Source: Ignavibacteria bacterium
GTDB lineage: Bacteria; Bacteroidota; Ignavibacteria; Ignavibacteriales; SURF-24
Assembly (NCBI GenBank): GCA_025612375.1
Contig: JAAXKN010000046.1
Span: 1-32,078 of the forward strand
Direction: 5' to 3'
DNA: 32,078 nt
The notes below the pieces were generated by a model. It was not told where the DNA came from. It was given only the letters and a program-made list of their open reading frames with translations, and searched no databases. Made by a program: the position numbers and the translations under genes. Shown here in pieces: positions 1 through 7,817 of this stretch. Each line of letters opens with the position of its first letter. Position 1 is the first letter of the stretch.

Positions 1-835
1 CTAAGGAAGTGCGGATTATCCTGGAAATAATTTCCCAGTTAAGCTTTATATAAGACCTGAGTACTTTAATGTGTTTGCCATCATGAAACAGAAGCCAAAG
101 CTGTGCAATTACTCCTATTGCCCTGCCTGTAGTAGTTGCAATTGCCGCGCCCTGGATTCCCAGTTGGGGAAAAGGACCAAGTCCTAAGATCAGAGCCGGA
201 TCCAGTAAGATATTGATCCCGTTTGCAAGCCATAGTACCCTCATTGCAATTGCCGCATCGCCGGCCCCCCTGAAAATTGCATTAATCATAAAGAGGAGCA
301 TGATAACTGCATTTCCTCCCATCATCACCTGTGTAAAACGGTAGCCATATTCCAGGACCCATCTGTCAGCACCCATAAGCAGAAGCAGATCTTTTGCATA
401 GAAAACACCAGCAAAGGCAAAGGGGATTGATGCTATGACTGCAATAAATATTGCCTGAACGGCAGTCATTCCGGCCTTCTCTTTATTCTTTTCTCCGATA
501 CGCCTTGCAACGATAGCCGTTACGGCAGTGGACAACCCAATAGCAACCGAGTACAAAAGGAATAAATATGTTTCCGTAAGACCTATGGTTGCTACTGCAG
601 AGGGGCCAAGTGAACTTACAAAATAGATATCAACAACAGCAAAGGCGGATTCCATTATGAGTTCCAGGATCATCGGAACGGCAAGCAGAAAGATTGCCCT
701 GCTTAAGGGAATCTGTGTATAATCAGCCTCACTTCCCCTTACAGCATTTTTCAGTTCAGTCCACACAGACCTTTTTGACGATTCTGCAGAAGAGCTGTTT
801 TTTACGGGTATTTCGAATTTATCTCCTTCTCTCAC
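1..835 (-). CDS. MATE family efflux transporter (5' part; runs off the window)
   Basis: This is the N-terminal 278 codons of a multidrug and toxin extrusion (MATE) type inner-membrane antiporter, which exports drugs or metabolites using a Na+ or H+ gradient. After a hydrophilic leader of about 45 residues come hydrophobic helices. MATE-like segments include PLSRAIFLLAVPMILELIME, then VVDIYFVSSLGPSAVATIGL, GLSTAVTAIVARRIGEKN and NAIFRGAGDAAIAM followed by a helix with LDPALILG. The C-terminal half lies beyond base 1. The start is GTG at 835-833: an AAAGGA lies upstream, and the next in-frame Met is already inside the first helix. It is transcribed away from the RecQ gene, with 356 bases between them. 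The family is clear; the substrate cannot be predicted. Confidence 0.9.
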   Translation of the reverse strand, partial: MREGDKFEIPVKNSSSAESSKRSVWTELKNAVRGSEADYTQIPLSRAIFLLAVPMILELIMESAFAVVDIYFVSSLGPSAVATIGLTETYLFLLYSVAIGLSTAVTAIVARRIGEKNKEKAGMTAVQAIFIAVIASIPFAFAGVFYAKDLLLLMGADRWVLEYGYRFTQVMMGGNAVIMLLFMINAIFRGAGDAAIAMRVLWLANGINILLDPALILGLGPFPQLGIQGAAIATTTGRAIGVIAQLWLLFHDGKHIKVLRSYIKLNWEIISRIIRTSL

Positions 836-1191
836 GCAAATGTCCTTTCTGTGATATACAACTTAATTCCTAATAATATAACAGTATAATATGATTCAGG
901 AGAGGCATAAAAGCGGCAATTTTTTGGAGCAATTGCTGCAAGTTCCAAATGCAAAAGGGGGCTTGTTTCCGGTGATTGAATTATAAATCCTTTTCCTGGG
1001 AAATTGTGCCGTGCGGCACTGCAGGCCCTTTGTTGACCAGGCACATTCCTTTTTGTAAGCAGAAATTTTATGGTTCAGTATGGAAAGCTGTGCAATATGC
1101 TTTACTGCGCCCGGGTATGTAATAATATGCGAACCTATGCTGAATTACAAAGCACGATGAGATTATTACTAACAATAGATTCTATGAAGCC
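836..1191. other. Intergenic region between divergent MATE and RecQ-PRT genes
   Basis: These 356 bases hold no convincing gene; a 70-codon open frame on the minus strand has no recognisable features. The region must contain both divergent promoters. A small perfect palindrome (GTGCCG-tg-CGGCAC, 1006-1019) sits roughly in the middle and could be an operator, but nothing else supports that. No clear sigma-70 promoter can be assigned with confidence. Confidence 0.5.
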
Positions 1192-3207
1192 ATGAACAGA
1201 AAAGATGCTGAACTACTGCTGAAGAAAAAGTTTGGATATGAAAAATTTTACGACAAACAATGGGAAGCAATTGAAAAAGTACTGAATGGTGAAAGAGTAC
1301 TTTTAATTGAAAAAACAGGATTTGGAAAATCTTTATGTTTTCAGTTTCCTGCAATTATCTTTCCTGATACTACAGTGATCTTTTCACCTTTGATCGCTCT
1401 GATGCGTGACCAGGTAAAGAAACTCAATAATATAGGCATTTCCGCCAGATGCATTAATAGCGAACAGGACCCCGGAGAAAACCGCAGGATTATGGCTGAG
1501 GCAAGGTCCGGAAAGGTGAAAATACTTTATATTGCACCGGAAAGGCAGGAAGATGAAGATTGGATTGAAGTTACAGTGCAATTGAACCTTTCAATGATAG
1601 TTATTGATGAAGCGCATTGCATTTCTGAATGGGGGCATGACTTTAGACCATCTTTTAAGAGAATTATTAATCTTGTAAAACTTTTGCCTAAAAAATTCCC
1701 GGTTCTGGCTACTACAGCTACCGCCACTAAAAGAGTGGAGAAGGATGTTGCAGAACAAATTGGCGGAAATATTACTATTCTTAGAGGGCATTTAATGCGT
1801 CCTAATTTCAGGCTTTATGTCATAACAGTAAATTCTGACGATGAAAAGATGGCCTGGCTGGGTGAGTATCTCTGCAGGATACCGGGATCAGGAATTATTT
1901 ATTCAGGTACAAGAATAGATACAGAAGTATATGCAAAGTGGCTAGAGTATCTGAATATCCCTTCGACAAATTATAATGCCGGCCTGGATTCAGGTACAAG
2001 AATCGAAATAGAAAACGGCTTAATGACAAACAAATGGAAGTGTATAGTTGCAACTAATGCACTGGGAATGGGAATTGATAAGCCGGATATAAGATTTATT
2101 ATTCATACACAAATACCCCAGTCTCCTATCCACTACTATCAGGAAATAGGCAGAGCAGGCAGGGATAATAAACCTGCTTTTATTATTCTGTTTTACGGTC
2201 CGGATGACAGGAGCCTGCCCGAAGCGTTTATTGAAGGAAGCAGGCCTTCAGTTAAAAAATATGAAAGAGTAATATCTGCTGTAAGACATGAATTGCTTGG
2301 TGAATACGAAATTATGAAGCAAATAAACCTTAGACGAAATCAGTTTAGAGTTATCAAGGCAGATCTGATAGATCAGGGGATAATAAGAGAGGTGCGGTTT
2401 GGAAAAAGCAGAAAGTTTGAATATGTTACAAATGCACCGGCTTTGAATACAAAGATATTTGAAGAACTCCGGGAAGCAAAAAGAATTGATCTGGAAAAAA
2501 TGGTGGAATATGTCGGTATTAAAAGCTCAAGGATGCAGTATCTGTGTGATTACCTGGGCGATTTGTCGAAGTGTAATTTTACTAATTGCGATAATACAGG
2601 CCTTCACAAACTTACCGCAAATTTAAGTCCTGCATGGAATGAAAAGCTTAACCAATTCAGAGAAAATTATTTCCCTGAGCTTTTAGTGGAGTCAAGAGGA
2701 TCAAATTTAGTAAATGGAATAGCAGCTTCATATTATGGATTTTCTAACGTGGGAAGCGCCATTCACAGGTCCAAATATGAGAACGGAGGGGACTTCCCTG
2801 ATTTTCTGCTGAAACTTACATTAAAAGCTTATAATAAAAGATTCGGCAAAGATCACTTCGATTATATTCTTTTTGTTCCGCCTACAAAGTCGGGAAACCT
2901 GGTGAAAAACTTTGCCACAAAGATTTCACAGATGCTTAATATTCCTTTATCGGAGGATCTGGTTAAAGTTAAAACAACCCGGGAGCAGAAGATATTTGAG
3001 AACCATTTACTTAAGGAGAATAACATAAAAAATGCATTCAGAATAAATAATCCAAACTGTATTGAGGGTAAAAGTATTCTGCTTATTGACGATATTTGTG
3101 ACAGCGGCGCAACTATCAGGGAAATAGGAAAGCTGCTTACCGGATGCGGAGCAGGTAAAATAGCTCCTCTTGTAATTGCCAGGACAGTCGGGGGTGATTT
3201 AAAATAA
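1192..3207 (+). CDS. RecQ-family ATP-dependent DNA helicase fused to a C-terminal phosphoribosyltransferase domain
   Basis: A 671-residue superfamily 2 helicase expected to unwind DNA 3'-5' using ATP. Motifs in order: Walker A-type EKTGFGKSLCFQ (40-51, a variant of the usual TGGGKS), DEAHCISEWGHDFRP (139-153), ATTATAT (173-179), IIYSGTR (235-241), ATNALGMGIDKPDIR (287-301) and QEIGRAGRD (317-325). The RecQ zinc region is degenerate: Cys452, Cys461 and Cys466 remain, and the fourth Cys is absent (CDNTG). There is no obvious HRDC domain. Instead, residues about 550-671 resemble a type I phosphoribosyltransferase, with the PRPP-loop motif ILLIDDICDSGAT at 629-641. The gene lies 61 bases before a DprA-like gene, probably in one transcript. 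The start ATG has only a weak upstream purine run. The codons are A/T-rich compared with downstream genes, which suggests transfer. The helicase is certain and the PRT call strong; the biological role is unknown. Confidence 0.92.
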   Translation: MNRKDAELLLKKKFGYEKFYDKQWEAIEKVLNGERVLLIEKTGFGKSLCFQFPAIIFPDTTVIFSPLIALMRDQVKKLNNIGISARCINSEQDPGENRRIMAEARSGKVKILYIAPERQEDEDWIEVTVQLNLSMIVIDEAHCISEWGHDFRPSFKRIINLVKLLPKKFPVLATTATATKRVEKDVAEQIGGNITILRGHLMRPNFRLYVITVNSDDEKMAWLGEYLCRIPGSGIIYSGTRIDTEVYAKWLEYLNIPSTNYNAGLDSGTRIEIENGLMTNKWKCIVATNALGMGIDKPDIRFIIHTQIPQSPIHYYQEIGRAGRDNKPAFIILFYGPDDRSLPEAFIEGSRPSVKKYERVISAVRHELLGEYEIMKQINLRRNQFRVIKADLIDQGIIREVRFGKSRKFEYVTNAPALNTKIFEELREAKRIDLEKMVEYVGIKSSRMQYLCDYLGDLSKCNFTNCDNTGLHKLTANLSPAWNEKLNQFRENYFPELLVESRGSNLVNGIAASYYGFSNVGSAIHRSKYENGGDFPDFLLKLTLKAYNKRFGKDHFDYILFVPPTKSGNLVKNFATKISQMLNIPLSEDLVKVKTTREQKIFENHLLKENNIKNAFRINNPNCIEGKSILLIDDICDSGATIREIGKLLTGCGAGKIAPLVIARTVGGDLK

Positions 3208-3268
3208 TTAGTGTTTTATATTTGTCAGTATAATTATTATCAAAAGAATTTATTAATAGGATAATCTT

Positions 3269-4432
3269 ATGGTCAGATCAGAAGAGAATGCTTACTGGAT
3301 ATCTCTTGCGCATATACCCAAATGGGGAAGTGCCAAAATAAATAATCTGATTATAAAAATTTATCATGAAAATAAAATAACTATCGATGAATTCTTCCAC
3401 TTGTCTGAAGATGAATGGAAAAATATATATGGTCTAAGTGATAATGATATTACGGATCTTCTTAAGGCAAAGCCGGGTCTGCCAAATAATGCTTTCCTGG
3501 CTGAAGACCTTCTGAACCAGGGATTTAATTTAATTCCCATCATATCACCTGACTATTCATCCATACTCAAAAGTAATCTGAAATCTACTTATTCTCCGCC
3601 ACTGCTTTATGTAAAAGGAGATAAGCAGATGTTTCAGGAAAAGTCAGTTGCTATTGTCGGCTCCAGAAATGCCGCGGATATATCGCTGAAATTTACTGAC
3701 TGCATTGCACAAATGGTGACAAACGAATATAAGGTAGTGGTAAGCGGATTTGCAAAAGGCGTTGATAAACAGGCTCTGGATTCCGCATTGAAATATAACG
3801 GAAGAAGTATTATAGTATTACCGCAGGGCATAATGACTTTCGGTTCCGGTTTTAAAACATATTATAAACAGATTGTTGAGGGTAATGTGCTTGTTTTAAG
3901 TACATTCTACCCTAAAGCTCCCTGGAGGCCTGAACTTGCAATGGCGCGTAATCCGATCATATATGGACTTGCAAATGAGATATATGTGGCTGAGTCATCA
4001 GAAAAGGGCGGCACATGGTCGGGAGTAATTGACGGCCTGAGGAAAAAAAGAATAATTTATGTCAGGAAACCTTTAGCCACAGAACAAATTGCAAACAATA
4101 TTCTTATTCAGAAAGGTGCCATCCCTGTTGAATTTACAGATAATAAGATTGGAATAGTCCATATTGAAAAAGCACTGGAACAGCGTGAAGGAAGTAAAGC
4201 TGTAGTTATTCCCGGGGAGGAACCGGTTGAAGAAAAGATCCGGGAAATATTAAAAGATTCCAGGCTTCCGGCAGAGGAAATACTGGAAAAGCTTAATAAT
4301 GATTGGTCTATAAAAAAATTATTCAAAGTTTTGCATTCTTTGAATTTCATTGAGATAACAAAGAAGAAGGGTAAAAGTTATTTTAATATAAGAGCTGATT
4401 CAGATACGGAACAGCTTGAACTGACTCTTTAA
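3269..4432 (+). CDS. dprA: Divergent DprA/Smf-family DNA-processing protein
   Basis: 387 residues. DprA proteins bind single-stranded DNA and load RecA during uptake of transforming DNA; the Rossmann-like core belongs to the SLOG/LOG-related folds. Visible here: an N-terminal helical region (10-65) like the HhH/SAM part of DprA; core motifs SVAIVGSRNAA (126-136), VVSGFAKGVD (157-166), GIMTFGSG (187-194) and MARNPIIYGLA (225-235); then a basic strand region and a C-terminal winged-helix-like segment (320-375). Departures from classical DprA: AKGVDKQAL lacks the usual His of the GID-AH motif, and the FPxRNRIIAGLS motif is changed to MARNPIIYGLA. This is therefore probably an accessory paralogue rather than the housekeeping protein. 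It follows the RecQ-PRT gene and shares its low G/C. A weak ATAGGAT ribosome site precedes the ATG. Confidence 0.87.
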   Translation: MVRSEENAYWISLAHIPKWGSAKINNLIIKIYHENKITIDEFFHLSEDEWKNIYGLSDNDITDLLKAKPGLPNNAFLAEDLLNQGFNLIPIISPDYSSILKSNLKSTYSPPLLYVKGDKQMFQEKSVAIVGSRNAADISLKFTDCIAQMVTNEYKVVVSGFAKGVDKQALDSALKYNGRSIIVLPQGIMTFGSGFKTYYKQIVEGNVLVLSTFYPKAPWRPELAMARNPIIYGLANEIYVAESSEKGGTWSGVIDGLRKKRIIYVRKPLATEQIANNILIQKGAIPVEFTDNKIGIVHIEKALEQREGSKAVVIPGEEPVEEKIREILKDSRLPAEEILEKLNNDWSIKKLFKVLHSLNFIEITKKKGKSYFNIRADSDTEQLELTL

Positions 4433-4483
4433 AGGGCAAAAGAGAAATGATAATATTATGCAAATAAATCCAGGAGTGAAGAA

Positions 4484-4816
4484 ATGATACAGGATACAAT
4501 TGCTAAACTTGAAGAGAAGATAAGAACTAACAGCTCACTGAGCGAAGAAAACAGGGCTGAACTGCTTTACCTGCTCTCACAGCTGAATCCGCAGATTACG
4601 GAACTCTCCAGGACTCATTCTGAACACGCGGAGAATATTGCAGGCTCCATTGAACGCTCGGCCTACGAGGCGATGCAGGAGGAGAGAAATCCGGGCACTC
4701 TGAAATCGGAAATTGATACGCTCTCGGATTCGGTAAAGGATTTTGAAGTCTCACACCCGAAACTGGTTGAAACGGTTAATTATATCGCTAATGTTCTGGC
4801 AAATATGGGAATTTAA
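4484..4816 (+). CDS. Small helical protein, DUF4404-like
   Basis: A 110-residue acidic, heptad-rich protein without signal peptide or membrane segment, so probably cytoplasmic. Segments such as IAKLEEKIRTNSSLSEENRAELL and the end VNYIANVLANMGI resemble the DUF4404 family of short proteins of unknown function. A good ribosome site (CAGGAGTGAAGAA) precedes the ATG. It starts 51 bases after the DprA-like gene, but its codons are richer in G/C than that module, so it may be a separate unit of the host chromosome. The family assignment is from memory of its pattern; no function can be given. Confidence 0.75.
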   Translation: MIQDTIAKLEEKIRTNSSLSEENRAELLYLLSQLNPQITELSRTHSEHAENIAGSIERSAYEAMQEERNPGTLKSEIDTLSDSVKDFEVSHPKLVETVNYIANVLANMGI

Positions 4817-4954
4817 CCATTCTATCATATCTACGAATGACAAAGATTTAGATTTTGTCTGTGGCTAATGCTAAATTTACGGATGAAATAATGGTTTATT
4901 TAATGCTGTTTCGTCACTGATAAGTATCTGCATATCACTCAACAAGGAGTTATT

Positions 4955-5461
4955 ATGGCAGCTTTAGCACACCTGGGAGTTGGCCTTGCAGCCAAAAGGA
5001 TAAATACTAAAATCCCTTTATACATCCTGATCCTTTCTGCATGGGCCGGTGATATTATCTGGACTATGTTCTTTCTGCTTGGGGTGGAAAGTTATCCTTC
5101 CTCCGGCAAAGCGGCACCAAGCCCATGGTCACATGGCCTTTTTATGAATATAATCTGGGCGCTTGCTGCAGCCGCAATTACCTGGCTCATTAGCCGCCGG
5201 AAGGGCGTTAGTGTTTTTATCGGGCTGCTGGTATTCAGCCACTGGGCCATCGATCTCCTTACTCATCCGATGCGCGCTGTGATGCCTGATGACCCACCGC
5301 TTCCGCTGTTCTTCGAGGGATCCGCATCTGCCGGCCTCGGTCTTTACAGTACCCAGTTGGGCGTAAATTTGGGCGAATACGGATCTCTTGCTGTCGGAAT
5401 TATTTTTTACGCCCTGGCTTTAAGGAAAATTAAGCGGGAGAATTTAAGGGGAAACTCCTAA
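4955..5461 (+). CDS. Membrane protein, YdjM/DUF457-like putative metal-dependent hydrolase
   Basis: A 168-residue protein with about four hydrophobic helices. Polar residues typical of the YdjM/DUF457 membrane metal-dependent hydrolases lie in or near the membrane: AHLGVGLAAKR at the N terminus, SAWAGDIIW, PWSHGLFMNIIWAL and VFSHWAIDLLTHPM. The regularly placed His and Asp residues suggest a metal site, but the reaction of this family is not established. An AAGGAG six bases before the ATG makes the start clear. A strong terminator follows at 5492-5531. The family is fairly sure, the function is not. Confidence 0.8.
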   Translation: MAALAHLGVGLAAKRINTKIPLYILILSAWAGDIIWTMFFLLGVESYPSSGKAAPSPWSHGLFMNIIWALAAAAITWLISRRKGVSVFIGLLVFSHWAIDLLTHPMRAVMPDDPPLPLFFEGSASAGLGLYSTQLGVNLGEYGSLAVGIIFYALALRKIKRENLRGNS

Positions 5462-5491
5462 TCGAAATAGGGCAGAGCTCAGTCCGCTAAT

Positions 5492-5531
5492 AAAAAAGCC
5501 TTGCAAAATAAATATTTACAAGGCTTTTTTT
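5492..5531. terminator. Bidirectional rho-independent terminator
   Basis: AAAAAAGCCTTG (5492-5503) pairs with CAAGGCTTTTTTT (5519-5531) around a 15-base A/T loop. The run of A on the left and T on the right lets it work in both directions. It separates the plus-strand YdjM-like gene from the convergent minus-strand zinc-ribbon gene ending at 5620. Confidence 0.9.
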
Positions 5532-5619
5532 CTGGTTTTATTCCATCGAATCTCCAGCGCTTTGAATCTGCCCCGGCTGGAATTTCTGCCTTTGGGTCGC
5601 CGGTATTGAAACTCCTTTG

Positions 5620-6708
5620 CTAGGCCATCTCTTCACTGATTATTTCATGCCGGTGCTTTGTTTTATTTTTCAGCTCTGCGCGGCATTCGGGGCAGTACTG
5701 CCATTCGGGCTGTACCGGGTACTGGCATTGCTGGCAGAAATTGTTTGAAAGGTCAAAGCCGCAATGCGGGCAGTATGCCCTCGTTCCGTTCAGCTCGCCT
5801 TTGCATTCAGGACATGTGGATGACTTTAGTGTATCGGGTCTTGTTATTAGATAAACCGTAAGTCCGAAGAACAATGAAATTAAAGAAAGGAATGCCCAGA
5901 TTCCCGGCGTCTTTACGTCGCGTTCCTTTGCATCCACATAGACCCAGGTGGGAAGAAGGAACCAAAGGAATATTCCGGAAATGACGAGTAATATTGTAGG
6001 AATAATTCTTAAGGCATCGCTAAGATCACTTCTTTCAAATCTCCACTCGTTATAATATTTTTTCTCATTTACCCTGTCGTCGACCTTCATGAAAAGTTTG
6101 CCTATAAGCTTTCCACCGTCATCATAAACCGGGGTTGAAAAGCTGGTTGTAGGCGGCTGCAGAAGCGATTCATTGCCGTCGCCCTTGAAGAAGCGCCAGC
6201 TGTTTTCCTCTTCCCACCTTTCCGGGCGTTCGGCTCTTTCGAACTGAGAGAAGTCAACTCTGTCTGTCTTATCCACCAGTTTAGTTAGAAAGTCATTCCT
6301 GTCGCGGTAGAATTCGTCGGCTTTTATCCTGTCGCGGTATTTATCGAATGCATCGTTTGTTTTTTGAAAATCCGCCGTTGGAACGCCGAACAGGAAATCA
6401 TCCGTCATTGAAGACATCCACAAGTATTTCTTGGGCTCATCGGCTTTCTGATGTTCCACCATATATTCCGACTGAAGTTCGTTAATGAGAACCGGATCGG
6501 GCTTTGCCGATTTAATTCTGGAAGCAATTCCTTTCAAATACCTTGTATTCTGCTCCATAAAGGAATTGATATATCTATTGAATTCCTCTTTGTGCTTGTC
6601 AAACTGTGCATTATATATGGGAATTGTTGCCAGCAGAAAAACAATTGAGACGCCTGCAACAATTGCAGCAGGTATTGCAAGTTTACGAATCAGCTTTCTT
6701 TTGCTCAT
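5620..6708 (-). CDS. Membrane-anchored protein with an extracytoplasmic domain and a double zinc ribbon
   Basis: 362 residues, family not recognised by name. An N-terminal helix (about 10-32, IPAAIVAGVSIVFLLATIPI) is followed by an extracytoplasmic-looking domain of about 200 residues rich in charged and aromatic residues, then two helices (about 235-295; IIPTILLVISGIFLWFLL and WAFLSLISLFFGLTVYLI). Last comes a cytoplasmic tail with four CxxC knuckles: C299/C302, C313/C316, C325/C328 and C339/C342, forming two zinc ribbons. The start has a good GGAGAAAAT site. It is the last gene of the sigma/anti-sigma operon, 21 bases downstream of the anti-sigma gene. The layout (sensor-like outer part, zinc-ribbon inner part) would fit signal transfer or envelope stress, but that is inference. 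Confidence 0.85.
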   Translation of the reverse strand: MSKRKLIRKLAIPAAIVAGVSIVFLLATIPIYNAQFDKHKEEFNRYINSFMEQNTRYLKGIASRIKSAKPDPVLINELQSEYMVEHQKADEPKKYLWMSSMTDDFLFGVPTADFQKTNDAFDKYRDRIKADEFYRDRNDFLTKLVDKTDRVDFSQFERAERPERWEEENSWRFFKGDGNESLLQPPTTSFSTPVYDDGGKLIGKLFMKVDDRVNEKKYYNEWRFERSDLSDALRIIPTILLVISGIFLWFLLPTWVYVDAKERDVKTPGIWAFLSLISLFFGLTVYLITRPDTLKSSTCPECKGELNGTRAYCPHCGFDLSNNFCQQCQYPVQPEWQYCPECRAELKNKTKHRHEIISEEMA

Positions 6709-6729
6709 ATTTTCTCCAAAAAATATATT

Positions 6730-7221
6730 TTAATTAAAACTGTTTTTTCTGTTCGACTCCATCAGCAGTATGGGAGCCATTGCAAGAGTTATAAATGATC
6801 CTGCAATAAGAACCAGCGCAACGGACACACCTGTGTCTCCTAAGGACCGGATTATCCAATTCTTTTCTATAATATTCCAGAAGGGAAGGAGTGTTATCTG
6901 GATTTTAATAAAGTAGACAAGTGCGAATAAAAATATTTCACCGAATGCAATCTTAAGAACAGGCAGCAGCTCCACTCTGGTTTTCTTTTTTGTTGGTTTT
7001 ATAACCGGTACGGAAACTTCCCGGAGAATGCTGCCGAACAGGTCCCCGCGCGGTTCTTCTTCTTTCAATTCTGAAAGCAGATTCATTGTTCCATCCAGGC
7101 TTTCCAGGTATTCCCTGCATCCTGGGCAGGTTTTAATATGCTCCGCCACTTCTGCGTGGTCCTCTTCACTTCCTTCATGGAAGTAAAGATCCAGTAAATG
7201 ATTCTTATTTTCGCAATACAT
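6730..7221 (-). CDS. Anti-sigma factor with zinc-finger ZAS domain and two membrane helices
   Basis: 163 residues. The N-terminal part carries the zinc-binding anti-sigma (zf-HC2/ZAS) signature HIKTCPGCREYL: His28-x3-Cys32-x2-Cys35, with Cys3 as a possible extra ligand. A charged linker follows, then two hydrophobic segments (about 87-110 and 125-152), placing the ZAS domain in the cytoplasm where it would hold the sigma factor. Only one base separates it from the sigma stop codon (TACTGATATG at the junction), so the two are almost certainly translationally coupled and made in fixed ratio. The signal that releases the sigma factor is not visible; there is no large periplasmic domain here, but the next gene has one. 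Confidence 0.9.
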   Translation of the reverse strand: MYCENKNHLLDLYFHEGSEEDHAEVAEHIKTCPGCREYLESLDGTMNLLSELKEEEPRGDLFGSILREVSVPVIKPTKKKTRVELLPVLKIAFGEIFLFALVYFIKIQITLLPFWNIIEKNWIIRSLGDTGVSVALVLIAGSFITLAMAPILLMESNRKNSFN

Positions 7222-7222
7222 A

Positions 7223-7813
7223 TCAGTACTCCGTCTTTTGCAAAATCTTTCTTAACTGACCCAGGGCATTATGGAAGCGGGCTTTTAAGGTCCCTTCCGG
7301 TGTGTTTGTTACTTCGGCAATTTCAGAAAACTTCATCTTCTGATAATGCTTCAGAATGATCACTTCTTTCAGAAAAGGATTTAACTGTTCAAGCGCACTG
7401 GCTATTGTATCTTTTAGCTCTGTGTATTCCAGAAAGCAGACAGCGGGTTCCTCTTCCTTTTTACCGGAGGGTTCATCTTCCAGTATCACATCCTCAAGGT
7501 CAATATGCGGATAACTATAACGCTTCTTTACCATCTCGCTGCGGGTGATGTTTATTCCGATAGTAAACAGCCACGACTTAAAAGCTCCTTTTTCAGGATC
7601 AAAGCTATGGGATGAGAACCAGGCCTTTGTAAAAGTCTCCTGAAGAAGGTCTTCTGCGATCTCCCGGTTATTAGTATAGCGCAGTATAAAGTTATACACA
7701 CTTTTACCGTACCTGTCGTATAGGACTTTCAGGGCATTGGTATTCCTATCGGTCACCAGAGCCATCAAGTCCTCGTCGGAATACTTTATTATATTTTTAT
7801 CGGTGTTATCCAT
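7223..7813 (-). CDS. ECF-type RNA polymerase sigma factor
   Basis: 196 residues, the usual size for an ECF sigma-70 factor. Region 2 covers about residues 28-100 (YDRYGKSVYNFILRYTNNRE, then AEDLLQETFTKAW and SWLFTIGINITRSEMVKKR). Region 4 covers about 140-192 (LNPFLKEVIILKHY, FSEIAEVTNTPEGTLKARFH), the helix-turn-helix that reads the -35 element. The acidic linker (LEDVILEDEPSGKKEEE) is longer than average. It is the first gene of a three-gene operon with its anti-sigma factor. ECF factors usually activate their own promoter; two copies of ATATAGCTAT lie just upstream and are candidate control sites. No clear Shine-Dalgarno is seen before the ATG. Confidence 0.95.
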   Translation of the reverse strand: MDNTDKNIIKYSDEDLMALVTDRNTNALKVLYDRYGKSVYNFILRYTNNREIAEDLLQETFTKAWFSSHSFDPEKGAFKSWLFTIGINITRSEMVKKRYSYPHIDLEDVILEDEPSGKKEEEPAVCFLEYTELKDTIASALEQLNPFLKEVIILKHYQKMKFSEIAEVTNTPEGTLKARFHNALGQLRKILQKTEY

Positions 7814-7817
7814 CTAT

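Noticed and set aside
832-1044. A 70-codon minus-strand open frame upstream of the MATE gene
   Set aside because: It overlaps the MATE start by four bases and its product has no features; the space is better explained as a divergent promoter region.
4839-4859. A small hairpin GACAAA...TTTGTC after the DUF4404-like gene
   Set aside because: Only six A/T-rich pairs with a nine-base loop and no T run; not convincing as a terminator.
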